From Suillus spraguei (Eukaryota; Basidiomycota; Agaricomycetes; Boletales; Suillaceae): 64,000 bases of DNA. Position numbers and translations under genes: made by a program. Location of the stretch: assembly GCA_016800925.1 (NCBI GenBank), contig JABCPU010000028.1, positions 248,001 to 312,000 of the forward strand, given 5' to 3'. The notes under the pieces are model-generated. The model was not told where the DNA came from, made no database searches, and saw nothing but the letters and a program-made list of their open reading frames with translations. Below are positions 1-11,818 of the stretch, one piece after another. Position 1 is the first letter of the stretch. Each line of letters begins with the position of its first letter.

Positions 1-614
1 ATTGTTTTGTTTCAGTGATCTTACCGCCACCCCCGACTCATCGCACTATTGGGGTATCAATCAGAGGATCACCTACAAAAATGCAGTTATCTTGGAAGAC
101 ACCGCTGGCATCGTGTATTGTGGTTGCACCTTTCTTTACATTGCTTCTGGTGTGTATTTGGAGTGCAGCGAGCAATAATGGTCTCATCAGCGTTCGATAG
201 ATGCCTTTGAGAGGTACAAGGCTGCAACCGGCGGTACCGTAAATGCAGCGAATGATCTTCTCCAAATTTCCCCTGACCAGTACGCTGCCCTACGTAGCTT
301 GTACTTCCACATTGGCGAGGTACGTCAATTCTGTCGGCTCTCACATCCCCTGTTAACCATTTGCACAGAACACCTACGAATTCATCAATAATGCGCAAAT
401 CTGGCCTCGTTCTCTCAACCACAGTCTTGATGGGGGTGGCGGTGACAATGATATATTTCTCATCGTTAGAGGCCTTACATCGTCCACTGGCTCAGGGCTT
501 GACTTCATTATTGGCTACGTATTCCTCCAGCGCTTCTACACTGTGTTCGATAGCGGCAGCAGGCCCCGCGTCGGTTTTGCCCAAACCTTGTTCACTGATG
601 CCACCAGCAACTAG
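1..614 (+). CDS. Aspartic protease A1 (polyporopepsin-like), 3' part, catalytic Asp lost
   Basis: This is the C-terminal half of a secreted pepsin-family protease; its 5' end lies outside the window. Coding starts at 16, after an intron ending TTTCAG, with exons 16-149, 201-319 and 369-614 (stop TAG 612-614). Family landmarks are HYWGINQ, ISPDQYAAL and, near the end, IIGYVFLQRFYTVFDSG, the usual 'GDVFLRxFYxVFD' C-terminal block. The second active-site motif, normally I-V-D-T-G-T, reads GIVYCGC at about 103-123, so the catalytic aspartate is Tyr. No frameshift or stop interrupts the visible exons, so this looks like an intact but probably inactive paralogue. What remains of the N-terminal lobe cannot be judged. 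Confidence 0.82.
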
Positions 615-1090
615 TATAGAACTGCCAAAGTATACGAAGCATCGTTTTGCAGACGCAAAGCAGCATACGGATTTGAAGGTTATACGGACTCTTCTCAAGT
701 AGGCTATGGAGGTTACTTGAGTTTCTGTATAAGAATATCGCAATACAAGTGAGCGCGGCTCGTCTTGTAGAACTGAATTGTGTGCGAGTTTGTGTCTAGT
801 ACTATAGGATATTTCTTTTGTGCATCAATGCGCAGTATATTTATTATTGTCGTCTATCCTGTCCTGCATCCGAGTCTGCGTGTATGGTACGTTGCAGATG
901 TCAAAGAGTTGCTGAAATAAAAGATAGGGTAGGTCTATGACGCTCCAAATGCCACTTTAATAAAGTGCGCGATATGCATCCCAGCATTGGCAACTAAGCC
1001 TCAGATATTTTCAAGGCCTGGCCAGTAGTAGTAATGGGGTTTGTTATTATTAAGGGAATACATCATAGAAAGGACGAGTTTGGTCAACTA

Positions 1091-1398
1091 GCCAGGTATA
1101 GGCAATAAAAGCTCGATAGTATGGTACTAGAAAGATGCAGAGGGCATGAGATATCAAACAGTAATATTGATATCACCAATAAAACAATCTTCAGACCAGG
1201 GATTAATACAAGAGGGCCAGAGTCGGGTAGCAAGGTATAGGCAATAAGAGCTCTATAGTATGATACTAGAGAAGATGTCATATGGTACTGGAAAAGATGC
1301 TGAGTAGAAGAGGGCACGAGAGATTAGACAGTAATATTCACGTCACCAATAAAACAATCTTCAGACCAGGGATCAATACGAGGGGGGCAGACAGGGCT
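1091..1398. repeat. Imperfect tandem repeat, two units of about 135-165 bp
   Basis: Unit 1 (1,091-1,226) and unit 2 (1,232-1,398) both run from AGGTATAGGCAATAA to CAATCTTCAGACCAGGGAT. Unit 2 carries an extra internal stretch containing a second ATGGTACTG motif. No open frame is conserved between the units. Confidence 0.75.
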
Positions 1399-1978
1399 AT
1401 CAGGGTCATGGCCATGCAAGATGATATCAGATAGTTGGGGCTCTACAAAGTCAAGCGGCATGGCAACACGACAATGTTGAACGCTGGGAGAATGAAACAT
1501 GCGTGGAAAGTAAATTGACAGTGCCGAAGTGCGACCCAACCTTGGAAAAAGAGCCAGTCGAGGTGTATTTTGCGGGGTCTCTGGCACCAGAGACAGTTAT
1601 CGAATAATGTTGGGAAGCTCGTCAATATCTGCATTAGAACTTTCTATATATATAAAAACTAAATTCCAGGTGAGCGAGAAACGCTATAGTGAAAGATGAA
1701 CTAAAATATGGAGACGGATGAAAGCAAAGAATCAGTGGAGCGAAAGTGTCCTTACCTAATATGGTAACTCCGCTGGCGTGGTAGTACTACCTTGACGGGT
1801 TGATTTCCAACGTACGTGGACTCCGAGTCTGATGCCCAGTCAAAACCCAACATGATGGGAACGGGCGCCAGCGGACGACATCTGAAAAATTCTTCTTGAC
1901 TAGGCAATTTCCCGAGCTAAACAGAATCCACTCAAGTGCGTCCCATATATTACATGATGGGGCAGGGTTTTCCGTGAT

Positions 1979-2175
1979 GATATCGGATTTTCATCGTAAT
2001 TTACATATCTCACCCGATTCAATCATATTACTATAGTCAAGCACATGGGATGTACTGTGACAACAGTGGACAGGATCTGATTTTCACCGTAGTTTACATA
2101 TTTCACCCGATTCAAGCATATTTATGAGAGTCAAGCAAATGCAATGTATTGTGACGACATCAGACAGGATTGGAT
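1979..2175. repeat. Imperfect tandem repeat, two units of about 95 bp
   Basis: The units start at about 1,979 and 2,074. They share the blocks TTTACATAT, TCACCCGATTCAA, CATATT and GTCAAGCA, and the end CAGGAT. Several differences are C/T or G/A changes. Function unknown. Confidence 0.75.
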
Positions 2176-2302
2176 GACATGGGATGTTACAGTGCAGTCG
2201 CAAATAGCAAACCGCAGGGCGGGGGCACAAAAGCAGGGTGAAAACATGCAGGCAGGACAGCAATAGGCAATGAAAAAGACATACAATGCAGGGGAAAACA
2301 TA

Positions 2303-3845
2303 CTAGTATAGTGCGCCGTTGCAGACGGCACAATCAGAACCCTTTGTCCACGTCCCTGCGCTCTGCAACCGCTCTGCGTCGGCCTTGTACTCATCTTGCT
2401 GTGCGGGCGTGAGTGCCGCCCAATACATGCGGAATTCTTCGGTTGTTCCACTCGTCTCGTTCACCTGCTTCAGCCAACGCCATGCGCATAAGTTTCTGCA
2501 TGACAAAGGTTAGTGCGAAACATTAAGAGACAGGCATACTAATACTTACCGAGCGTTCTTCGCGGCACCTGGTCGCATCTTCTTCTTTCCGTCCGCTTTT
2601 GCAGCTAACTTGTTGTTAGATGCACTTGGTCCATCGTCGTTTGTCTTCTTGATTGGGCTAAGTGCTGGGGCAGGGACTGTCTTGGCGATTCCGTTAGGTC
2701 CGAAAATATCAGCCCTTTCATAGCATTGGAGTTAGCAAGGACGAGCATGCAGTATGAGGTACTTACAGTGGATCCTGCAATATAATCTCATTCTCTTTGT
2801 CGGCACATTCAAGTTGTATGTTCTGAGATGTTCCTGGTGTGTGACAAGTCGGCAAGGTCTTATTTTCAGAAGTAGACATGGTCGGACGTAAAGGCGATCT
2901 GGGAAGATATAAGCCTTGTGGAGTGGGCTGCGGTAAGTGGACTCCAAATGGTGGGGCAGATGCATCGCGTGGGTAGGTTGGCGTGATGCGAGTATTTTCG
3001 AGGGCAAGACAATCATCAATGGGCGAAGGAACACAGATGTTGGCGCTAGTGCCAGGCTCAGAATCTTGATCTGGATGCAGGGGCATAGCATCAGTCGAGA
3101 GTAAAGGTCGTGATATAGTACCAGGGTCGACTAGCAGTATTGATATTAGCAAGATAATGAAAGAAAGAACAATACATGCCTTTTGGTTCGATGGGAAGCA
3201 GGGGAGACAGTGCTGAGTCAACTAGTGGTAATGTGTAAATGTGAGCATCGGAATTATGAGAAAAAAAATGCATACATTTAGGTTTCTTCAAACGGTCTTG
3301 TCGGACCAGGGTTTTGCTGTCGTCAGACAGGCGCCGCTTGCCATTTCCTTTAGCCCGGGCTTCAGTGCGTTTCAATTCCAACACCTCAAGTTCATCCAAG
3401 TCGTCGATATGCTCTTCCTTGGCTGAGAGCTTCCCTGGTACGTCCTTCCAGTTTCTGTCAGTCCCAAGATTGTTCTTCCGCCAGGATGAGTAATCAGTGA
3501 TGCAAAGCAGCTCGAGTTTCCAGCCGCAGTGGTCGAATAGGAATAGCGGGAACTGTTTCACCATGATATCGAATACGAGCTTCTTGCCAGTAGCACAGAT
3601 CCTTGACCAGGTGGGTGGAGCCAATTTCTGAACAACCAATTCAGCCCAGGCTGCACGCAGAACCTTACGAATTGCTTTGAGTTGCTCGATTGTGACAGGT
3701 CTACCATCCTCGAGCTCTAGCCAAGGGGCTTTACCCCGAGTCCCAGTCCCAGACTCAGCATTCTCGATGTATTTGTCATAATCTGCTCGACTCCAGAAAC
3801 AGATTTTTGGGTGAGAGTCTTTCGAAGGACGGGCGAACTTTCTAC
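2303..3845 (-). CDS. Agaricomycete hypothetical protein with HMG-box-like C terminus
   Basis: A multi-exon gene on the minus strand with no known function. The large N-terminal exon (about 3,845-3,285) starts near KFARPSKDSHPKICFW and contains LELEDGRPVT and AWAELV; its start codon is not certain. A short exon follows (DSALSPLLPIEP), then a Pro/Ser-rich exon at about 3,130-2,770. The last exons (about 2,700-2,303) carry a basic stretch (KKMRPGAARN) and a helix pair (MYWAALTPAQQDEYKADAERL) resembling an HMG-type fold, ending at TAG 2,303-2,305. One junction (about 3,178) fits best as a GC-AG intron (AAG/GCATGT). Regulatory or mobile-element origin are both possible. The exon structure is inferred from frame continuity. 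Confidence 0.5.
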
Positions 3846-3849
3846 CTTA

Positions 3850-4985
3850 CCAGACCCGCTTTTTATGAGAGCGCGGTGGGCTTGAAGCCGACGTCTACTT
3901 GCCGGCAGTTGGTTTACTCCGTCACTGTGAAGAACACTACAGTTAGTCAAGTAACTTGTAAAATGTATGAGCTTACCCTTGCATTGGGACAATGCCAACG
4001 AAAACGATATGATGCGCAACGAGAACGACACAGAACGATACGATAGACGACGACGACGACAGGAGTGATAACGATACCGTCCAGGTGCACGACAAAAACG
4101 ATGTGATGCACGACGAAAACCACACGTGCAACGCGTCTTCCTTGGAAATCTCAGATCTTATCATTTTTACTATTATGTAATTATAGAAATATCATATTTC
4201 CCCCGACCCCGTCATGTTGGATCTTTACTGGGTCTGATGCCCAGTGCCCACTGTTCTGAGAATGGCTGAGCGCTGAGGTTGTGTGAAATTGTCTACATTA
4301 AGAAACACAATCTCAACAGAAAAATGAGACTAAACACACATGTGCAAATGTGTGTGATTGTGCACATGCGATATTTTCACATTACCCTCAGATCTGCTGA
4401 TATTGGGTTGCTACGATAATGTAGTTTACAGGTATACGGCTACAATGGAATACGACTGCTGGATGCGCTGCTGTTGCCCATTCCAGTCCACACTCGTCGG
4501 GGTCCATGCTAGCCCGCGCTCGATCCCGTTGACCCTGTAGCACTTGGCCGCCAGTAGATGATCAAAATCAGAAACGGTAAAGTCACAAGAGGTCAGAGAG
4601 ATCACGCTACCTGACGTGGGCCCAGCGGAGTGCCATAAAGTAACAAGAAAATATTCTCATACTCTCTGCGTAGTTTTTTCCAGACCATTACACACTGTAT
4701 CATGTGGACATAATAAGAGCATTTCCCGGACCAAGGAGTCGGGGACTGGCGCTCGCCGCCGCTACGATAGTAAATAATACTTACTCGCTTACGCCGAATG
4801 CTAGGCGCTCTTGCTTGGCTGCCGAGCTCGCTTTGAAACCGGCCTATGTGACGTGCTGTGACTTACGGTGACATTTGCGTGACTGCCGTGGGGTGCCGAT
4901 TGCAGTGGAAGGGAGGGTGTTGTGTGATCTTTATTGTTGTTTGTTGAGACGGTAATTATGTCAGACCTTGTGTTATTTTTGCTCG
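3850..4985. other. Spacer with no supported gene
   Basis: I see no coding signal. At about 4,022-4,080 there is a short low-complexity run of ACGA/GACGAC triplets. At about 4,335-4,370 there is a purine/pyrimidine alternating stretch (CACACATGTGCAAATGTG). Otherwise nothing notable. Confidence 0.4.
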
Positions 4986-5336
4986 CTATCACTCTGTCTG
5001 TTTGTAGTCTCTCCTATTGATTGCCGCCATCCATTTCTTAGTCAGTATTTCGTTTGGGTGGTTTATTATTGTCCTCTCGTAGCGTAGTGTCCATATGAGG
5101 TGGGCTGTTTCCGATATTACTTTGCGCCTCTCTTTAGTTCTGCCGTTTTTTAGATCGGTGGGGTCGTCTTTATTTCTGTGGTGGGGAATTGTTAGTGCTC
5201 CGCAGCCCAGTATTGTTCCTATGCTGGGTGGGTGCCATGATAGGTATCTGGACGGCCAGATTTGATTGGTGAGTTTCAAGTTTTGCAATTCCGCTTTCTT
5301 CCACCCGCCGTCCACAACGAGCTTGGAGCTCAGCAT
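4986..5336 (-). mobile_element. LINE-type retroelement 3'-end remnant
   Basis: An open frame of about 115 codons on the minus strand reads LKLTNQIWPSRYLSWHPPS, then TAHLIWTLRYERTI and WMAAINRRDY. This matches the C-terminal end common in fungal LINE proteins downstream of RNase H (the '(A/S)xLIWxLRxERxI...W..AINRR' pattern). Reverse transcriptase and the rest of RNase H are missing, so this is a short 5'-truncated scrap. It belongs to a different LINE family from the one at 42-44.5 kb. Confidence 0.55.
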
Positions 5337-5625
5337 AGCTCTCGCATCCTCACTCGTTGTTACGCCTGCCCTACCACTCCTTTCATTATCGACCGTAATT
5401 CTTATATTCTTGCATTATATCGTTGTTAGTTCATTGCAGACTGGAATAGATTGGTTTTCACGGTGATACTATTAGTGTTCATGAGTCAGCGCACATAAAC
5501 AGGTTTCCTGCCCTCCCAGCGGCTCCACCTAGTTGCGTCCCACTCCGAGCTAATGCTCGGTCCACCCTAACCTTATAGATTGTGTGATTGACTCTAGAGC
5601 CAGTCGTTTCATTTTTGTTTCCAAG

Positions 5626-7263
5626 ATGTCTTCTATTTTATCTTCGGAGGTTGCAGACTCACAGACATCCAAGGTATATGAACTTTGCGAAGATCGCAGC
5701 TTAATAAATTCGATACCACTAATTTGATTTTTTATCTAGTTTGCCAATAGTAAGTGCCCTTGGATCGTCCGTGAAGACGGCAACTTACTGCATTGCTGCG
5801 TCGTTGCACCGTCAGTTAGTGCCTTCGCACTTCTCGTAAGCGTCAACCCCATTCATTGTTGCACCAGCTTAATGTCTCTTTGGCGTTTCAGATATTTGAT
5901 TTCTGGATCACATTCCAAGATGAGGTTAAGATTAAAATAATCTGACCATGACCGTTGTTTTCATCGCTGTCGGCAGATAAACTGGATCTGGTTTAAACCA
6001 TGGGATATAATTCGTGTCATCTTTGTCATATCTCGATATCTGCCTTTCATAGGCGCTGGATTGACTGTATATGGTAAGTTATCCATTCAAATTATCCTTA
6101 TCTTTTAGGTACATATTATTGATGGCTGTCGTAGATGCACTGAGTGTCAACGTGCCAGTAAGCATGCAAAAAGAAATGATTTCTAATAATAAGCTGATTG
6201 CAAAACACAAAGCCAGCCCGCAGTCAGGCCGAAAATAGTAAGTCGTTGCTGCAGTAGTTAATTGCCACTCAAACTAACAACGTGATATTCAGTCATTCAT
6301 ATTATAAGTATCGTTGCTGCGGAAGGTGCGAGTTGCTCATATCACCTATACCAAGAGCAGGGGAATGATCACTTCTTTGACAGGCTTATTGGTTATTAGA
6401 ACATGGGCATTCTGGCAAAGGAGCAAAAGGATGCTGATCGGATTATTAACTTATGGTATTGTGCGTGTTCAACAGGACTGATGCTTGAAGCATCGACCTT
6501 TAACTTTGCAATAGATGACCATTATCGCTGCTACCTCCATAAACGTCCTTCGAAATCTCCGGTTGACAGCAGGTGGGTTCGCTCGTATTACCAACACATG
6601 TCGTTTTGACATCGTTACTAGTATCAAATGCTGTATTGGTATATACTCTCTTGGACTTTTTGAATGTGGTTGGTTACTGTGTAGGGCGTACTGTTGGACA
6701 TCTGACCCACAAGCAAAACCTGGCAGTGATATTGGCCCTTACTGTGTATAAGAAGTTCAGCGACTACCGGAAATTTGAGAGTTCGATGGTAACTGCCCTT
6801 TACGGCGGTAGCTTATTTTACATGTCGTGCATCATTGGTGCGTGGAAATAATTTGCTTCAACATTATTGTTTTGTAATTCGTCTCGCAAAGCCATCACAG
6901 TCACCAATGTGATTATTGATGCTGTATCTCCGGTACGTGTTTATGTCCATTAAACCTCAGTCGTTCAGTAACTCATTTTTTGTTACTCGGCTGCAGGTTG
7001 GCTATGTAAACATGTTTGATACGTATGTCACAGGCTGCGCTACAACTACTGACCGTGAACTCACTGCATTTAGGCTCCAAGTTGTCATTCACAGCATCCT
7101 AGCCTCACGAATTATGTTCCACATTCGGAGTAGTCACGACCAGGTCTACGAAATGCACGCCTTGTCGATATCAGAAGCTATACAATACGGACAGCCTTCG
7201 CAAATTCAGACGACCTTGAGTGGCTCCGAGAGAAGGAATAATGCTAGTAGTAGTGAAGTTTGA
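5626..7263 (+). CDS. DUF6533-type multi-pass membrane protein
   Basis: A gene of many small exons, characteristic of this large Agaricomycete family of seven-helix membrane proteins of unknown function. ATG at 5,626 (MSSILSSEVADSQTSK) is followed by introns. The family core is IFDFWITFQDE / INWIWFKPWDIIRVIF / RYLPFIGAGLTVY, the DUF6533 pattern of a helix, an E-x(3)-W-x(3)-W turn and an R-Y-L-P motif. Later blocks are LVIRTWAFWQRSKRML (6,385-6,450), ILALTVYKKFSDYRKF (about 6,725-6,780), and near the C terminus LQVVIHSILASRIMFHIR, followed by a hydrophilic tail ending at TGA 7,261-7,263. Exact exon borders between 5,750 and 6,400 are uncertain. No frameshift is needed. A role as receptor or sensor is only speculation. 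Confidence 0.7.
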
Positions 7264-7615
7264 CGGCATGCAAGCGAGCTTGGTTTATCGTCAAGATTGG
7301 ACACGCTTTTGTCAGAGCCCATTTGAAATAGAGCGCTCATTGTAGCTACGAATGTATTGAATAAGTCCCCAGGACGGACCTCATTGTCAGACACCGGTGA
7401 TGCCATCGATGATTATCCATCATATGAAGAACCCTCTTAGAAGTCGGGGATGTGGAACTTTATCTTAACAGATCTATTGGTATCCGAGTGTATACACATG
7501 AGAGGAGATAGCAGTACTACAACACAGCAACTACAAGGCACAAAGTCATCAGTGACATCTGATCTAACTTGAACGAACGTTTACGGCCACTGTTTAATGA
7601 CGCAGGGATCTAAGA
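7264..7615. other. Convergent intergenic spacer
   Basis: This 350-bp spacer lies between the 3' ends of the DUF6533 gene and the aminotransferase gene. I see no gene or repeat in it. Confidence 0.4.
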
Positions 7616-9351
7616 TCACTGGTACTTCGCAGTGAATTCACGATGGAACTTCTCTAACTTCCCGACATATTCGTCCACGCCAGGACATAGGCAGGTGAGA
7701 CGGTAATGGTACTCTCCTTCCTTCTGCCCAAATCCACTGCCTGGCACAACGCAAATGCCTGTTGCGTCTAGAAGCGCGAGTGCATAGAATGCATCTGGCT
7801 CCTTGCCAGCAGCCCGTGCGGCAGCTATCGCTTCTTCTGAGAGCGTGATTCTGGGATAAAGGTACAATGCCCCGGGAGAATTAACACATGAAACATCAGG
7901 AAGGTTGTTTAGGCGCTCTGCCATGAGCTTGGTGCGCTGCGCGAGTGCCTTATGGATTTGCGTCGTCTCCTCTTTCCACAGAGTGTAGCTTTCGTCGCCT
8001 TCCCTAGGGGTCGCACAAGGCAGTCCACACCAATTTGGCCCTGAAGCGGAGGGCAAAGCCCAACGCTCACCATTTTGTACATCATTGCACGGACGTCATC
8101 CGGGATGTTGTGGCATTCGAAGTAACCACCACGTCGCCCACACTCCCCTGTTACACCTTTGCTGATGCTATGGAAGGATACCAGTGAAACTGGCGACCCC
8201 ATGTCGCAGACAACCTTCTGAATGATGTGAATGGGAATTCCGCCGCACGGTGCAGGTTGCTCTGATAGACTTCATCCGCGAGGAGCACAAGCTTATGCTC
8301 TGCGCACAATTTCGCCACCTCCCTCTGCGTCTCCTCTTCAACAATGCACCCGTTGGATTTCCGGGGTTGATTATAACTAGTGCCTTGGGGTCAATGCCAT
8401 CTTCTTTTGCCTTTTTAAGTGCGGCTTGATTTCGTCAATTGACGTCGACCACTCATGAGCCTCATCAAGATGGTACGGAATCGCCACCCCCGAAAATTGC
8501 GGCTAGTGTCGCCGTATATAAAGGGTACTGCGGGATCGGGATGAGGACCCCAGATTTGTGGGTTCCGAGATAGCATTGAAATCAGAAGTGAAACCCCTGC
8601 GGAAGCACCACCCGTCAAGAAGATGTTGTCTGGTGAGGATGGATGGCCGTCGCGTTCTGTGATTATGCATCAGTTACATGAAGAGTAATTTTCAACCCTG
8701 AAGTATTATGACACATGCCAAGGCTGACGCTACGTCTGTCGCAAGTGTAGAATATATACACTGATACAAACCAGTGTGAGTTGCGACTTCCTCGAGAATC
8801 AATAAAACTCGGCCGGACGGATTAACTTGGCACATGGCGCATAAACATTCCAGTGACATTACTGTCAAATCTAGTGGCACTGATGTAACTACTCACCTGA
8901 ATAAATTGCGCAACATTTTGACGAATGAGAGGGACACCTGGGAGTGCGAATATGCACCGATGGAGCCAATTCTTTCGTACAGTTCTTCGCACGGGCAATG
9001 ACATCTTGCGGAACGCATTGGGTGCGAGTTGCATCAGCTGTGGCCACTCCATGAGTGCGGCAACCTGTTACGGTGGTGAGAAATACTCCCGGCACCTCTG
9101 TAACTTTGAGAGGACAAAAATAAAAATAGTGCCAACCTGTCGGTTAAAGGTGATGGGAGGTTGGTCGAGCCCCTTCTGTTGGGGGTTTCCGATGTTCGAA
9201 GAGATAATTCGATCAAATGGCAGACCACTGTCCTGACCCTTCTCCTTGAGCGTGACGCGATATTCTTCTGCCTTTATTGCCAGCTCACCGCGCACGGCAT
9301 ATTGCACGTGCGAACGGCAGGGTTGAGAGAATCAACAGTGAGAGATCGCAT
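7616..9351 (-). CDS. Alanine aminotransferase (class I/II, PLP), multiply frameshifted
   Basis: It converts alanine and 2-oxoglutarate to pyruvate and glutamate. Start is ATG at 9,351 (MRSLTVDSLNPAVRT), stop at 7,616-7,618 after EFTAKYQ. Family blocks appear in order: YAVRGELAIKAEE, NIGNPQQKG, VPLIRQNVAQFI, FLTGGASAGVSLL, ALVIINPGNPTG, LLADEVYQSN, SFHSISKGVTGECGRRGGY (containing the PLP lysine), CPPLQGQIGVD, DATGICVVPGSGFGQKEG and CPGVDEYVGKLEKF. The blocks lie in different frames: at least seven single-base shifts are needed, e.g. near 9,310, 8,440, 8,350, 8,215 and 8,010, most of them one base short in a homopolymer. Either a decayed copy or, more likely, consensus errors. It diverges from RRP9 across 237 bp. 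Confidence 0.85.
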
Positions 9352-9588
9352 AGTGGTTCGTGTCCAAGAGTGTGGAGGTGGATGAAAGGACGATAAAGAT
9401 CCGAACCTTGCCTTGATCAGCATCGCCCTTGAACTTTCTTTTTCTTGACTATAGTGAGAGTTGGTTCTGGAGACCCCAAATATAGTAAGCAGAGTCAGTC
9501 GTTCAGTTGCACGTGACCCGGCACATCCCGCTTTCAGATTTTTTTGGTCGAGTATGTGAGCTCAATATTCAATCTGCAAGACAAGATT
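9352..9588. promoter_or_regulatory. Bidirectional promoter between alanine aminotransferase and RRP9
   Basis: This 237-bp gap separates two divergent start codons (9,351 minus, 9,589 plus), so both promoters must lie here or overlap the 5' ends. No clear TATA box is visible. The assignment rests on gene orientation only. Confidence 0.45.
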
Positions 9589-11597
9589 ATGCCAGACTCT
9601 TTCTTCGCGTCGACAAAAACAAGGAAGCGGAAGCGGTCTGTCAGTACGGCAGGGGGAGCTAGGAGCGAAGAAGAAAATTCTGCGCAAGGATAAATCTGGT
9701 TCTCAGGACACAAAACTTACCAGTGCAAGCGCAAGGAAGGGGCTGAGGGGAGCCGCAGATGAAGAATTGAACTCGGACAGAACAGATTCGGAGGGTGGCG
9801 GAATAGATGACATCAACTTGCGCGCAGACGACCAGCCAGAGACTAGCGGCGATGAAGATGAACAGGAAACCCCTGCAGAAAAGCGATTACGATTGGCGAA
9901 GCTCTACCTGGAAAGTGTGAAGGATGGTCTAGGCAAGTACGCTTGGACTGAATTTGTGTTCTGAGTTTGCTCAATATTATGGGAATCAGCTGAAGGAGAG
10001 TTTGATCTGCTGAGATCGACAGAGAGCTAATATCACAAAGACTGCGACAAGACGTCCTGGAGCATTCTGTAAAGTTCACCTCTTCGTGGCAGACTTTGTT
10101 GTATTCTTTTAACTTCGGTGATACTTTTGCTAACGTAGTTTTCAACAGTATGATTTCACCTCGACGTCACCCCTCCGATGCAGGGTCACCGTTTCTCTGT
10201 TACTTCTGCTGTGATCAGATGATGCCCAGTTTCTATACACTTCAGGAAAGAGGGTACCATAAATAATGGGTCGCTGCAGTCTGGGAGAAAGATGCGACGT
10301 TCCATAAACAGCGCATTTCCAAGGGCAAAGAGAAGGCGCTCCCTCAAGATATTCAAGGTCATACGGACGAGATCCTCTCTCTTGCCGTAAGTAGTGATGG
10401 TCGATACCTCGCCAGTGGATCCAAAGATCGGAGAGTGGGCGTGTGGGACGTGGAGAAGGATGAATGGGTGAAAGGTTTTGGAGGACATAAGGATTCGGTT
10501 TCAGTATGTATGTCCTATGTGCATGATGTATGCAATGCTAACATACCTCCTCTAGAGCGTTGCATTCCGGAAAGGCACACAACAATTGTATACTGGCTCA
10601 TTTGATCGGACTGTCAAGCTATTCGATCTTTCAGCAATGGATATGTAGAAACGTTATTTGACACCAAATACCATTCTCTGCGTGGATCTCTCCGAGGAAG
10701 ACTGCTGTTACTGCTGGTGCAAGAGATCGAACAATTCGATTCTGGAAAATTGCAGATGAAAGTCAGTTGGTCTTTCGTGCGGTGGAAAAAGTGCAATACG
10801 GGAATGCTTGAAGGAGGTGCTTCGAAGGCCACGAGGATGAGGAACATGCGAATGGGATGGAGGTTGACGGTCCGAAATCAAACAAAAGTAAGGAAAAGAT
10901 GAGGGAGAAAAAAATATGCGGAAGGGAGTATCGAGTGTGTCGCAATGATGATGAAACTACGTTTGTGAGCGGGGAGACACTGGGTATGTTGCTCAACGTC
11001 CTAAGAATCATATCACTGAATACCACTTGAAGTTCAATATGTCTTTGGAACACTCAAAAGAAAAAACCTGTTTACATACAGACACTGTGCCATGGGTTCC
11101 ACGAAGTACAGTCCTCAACCGAGGGGCTTGTGAGAACACCCCGCTGGATAACAGCCGTTGCATCACTGCCACTATTCCGACATTGTTTCCGGTAAGTCTA
11201 TTCCTTATTATTGTATAACAGCGACGTTGCTCAGTACAACTCCAAGCTCATGGGATGGCGATGTGCGATTTTGGAAGCTCGACCAAAAACTCAGATCGTT
11301 TTCACTGGTTGGTCGATACCTGCCCCGGGTGTTGTCAACTCCCTGCAACTTCTCGTCTTACCCAAGGGTGCATTGGACAATGCTTGTTGGAAGAGAAAAG
11401 GAACAGAAACCTCCCACAAAGACATCCGTTCAGCCTGCATTATTGTGGGATTAGGACAGGAGCATCGATTGGGACGTTTGAGCATAAAAGGGGAGAGTCC
11501 GAATGCACAACAGTTCAATCATATATCCTCGGACATAGACGATACCGAACCTTTACGGCCTGACGTTGACATTATCGCCTGCAAAATGAGACTTTAG
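9589..11597 (+). CDS. RRP9: RRP9 / U3-55K WD40 protein of the U3 snoRNP, frameshifted
   Basis: A nucleolar WD40 protein that binds U3 snoRNA for pre-rRNA processing. Start ATG 9,589 (MPDSFFASTKTRKRKRS) opens a basic then acidic N terminus (GDEDEQETPAEKRLRLAKLY), followed by EGEFDxxEIDRELISQRL and DVLEHSGKVHLFVAD, specific to this family. WD repeats include GHTDEILSLAVSSDGRYLAS, RRVGVWDVEKDEW, and GSFDRTVKLFDLS. The C-terminal blade has SWDGDVRFWKLDQKLRSFSL and PAPGVVNSLQ, then VGLGQEHRLGR; stop TAG 11,595-11,597. An intron at 9,933-9,989 has a GC donor (AG/GCAAGT) and AG acceptor. Several one-base frameshifts are required (about 9,655, 10,005, 11,165, 11,315). RRP9 is essential in yeast, so sequence error is the likelier cause unless another copy exists. 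Confidence 0.82.
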
Positions 11598-11818
11598 TCT
11601 TTCTACTCTACTAAGTACACATGCAAGCTCTCGGCTCAGGGCTAAATTGAGCCGTGACAACGTGACAACAGATCACCGACGCGACGCGTCCAATTGACTC
11701 TGAATTCGGAGTGGCACTAGCTACTTGCATGTTGTTCGTCGACTGATACAGTACATACAAAAATCCTGACGCAGACGATAACCATTTCAACGACTTCGTC
11801 CTCTACATTATTCAGACA

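Larger units (their letters stand above)
615..2302. other. Intergenic region with two sets of short tandem repeats
   Basis: No coding region is supported here; the short open frames have no recognisable protein features. The stretch holds two imperfect tandem duplications, listed separately at 1,091-1,398 and 1,979-2,175. The rest is ordinary AT-rich spacer. Confidence 0.5.
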
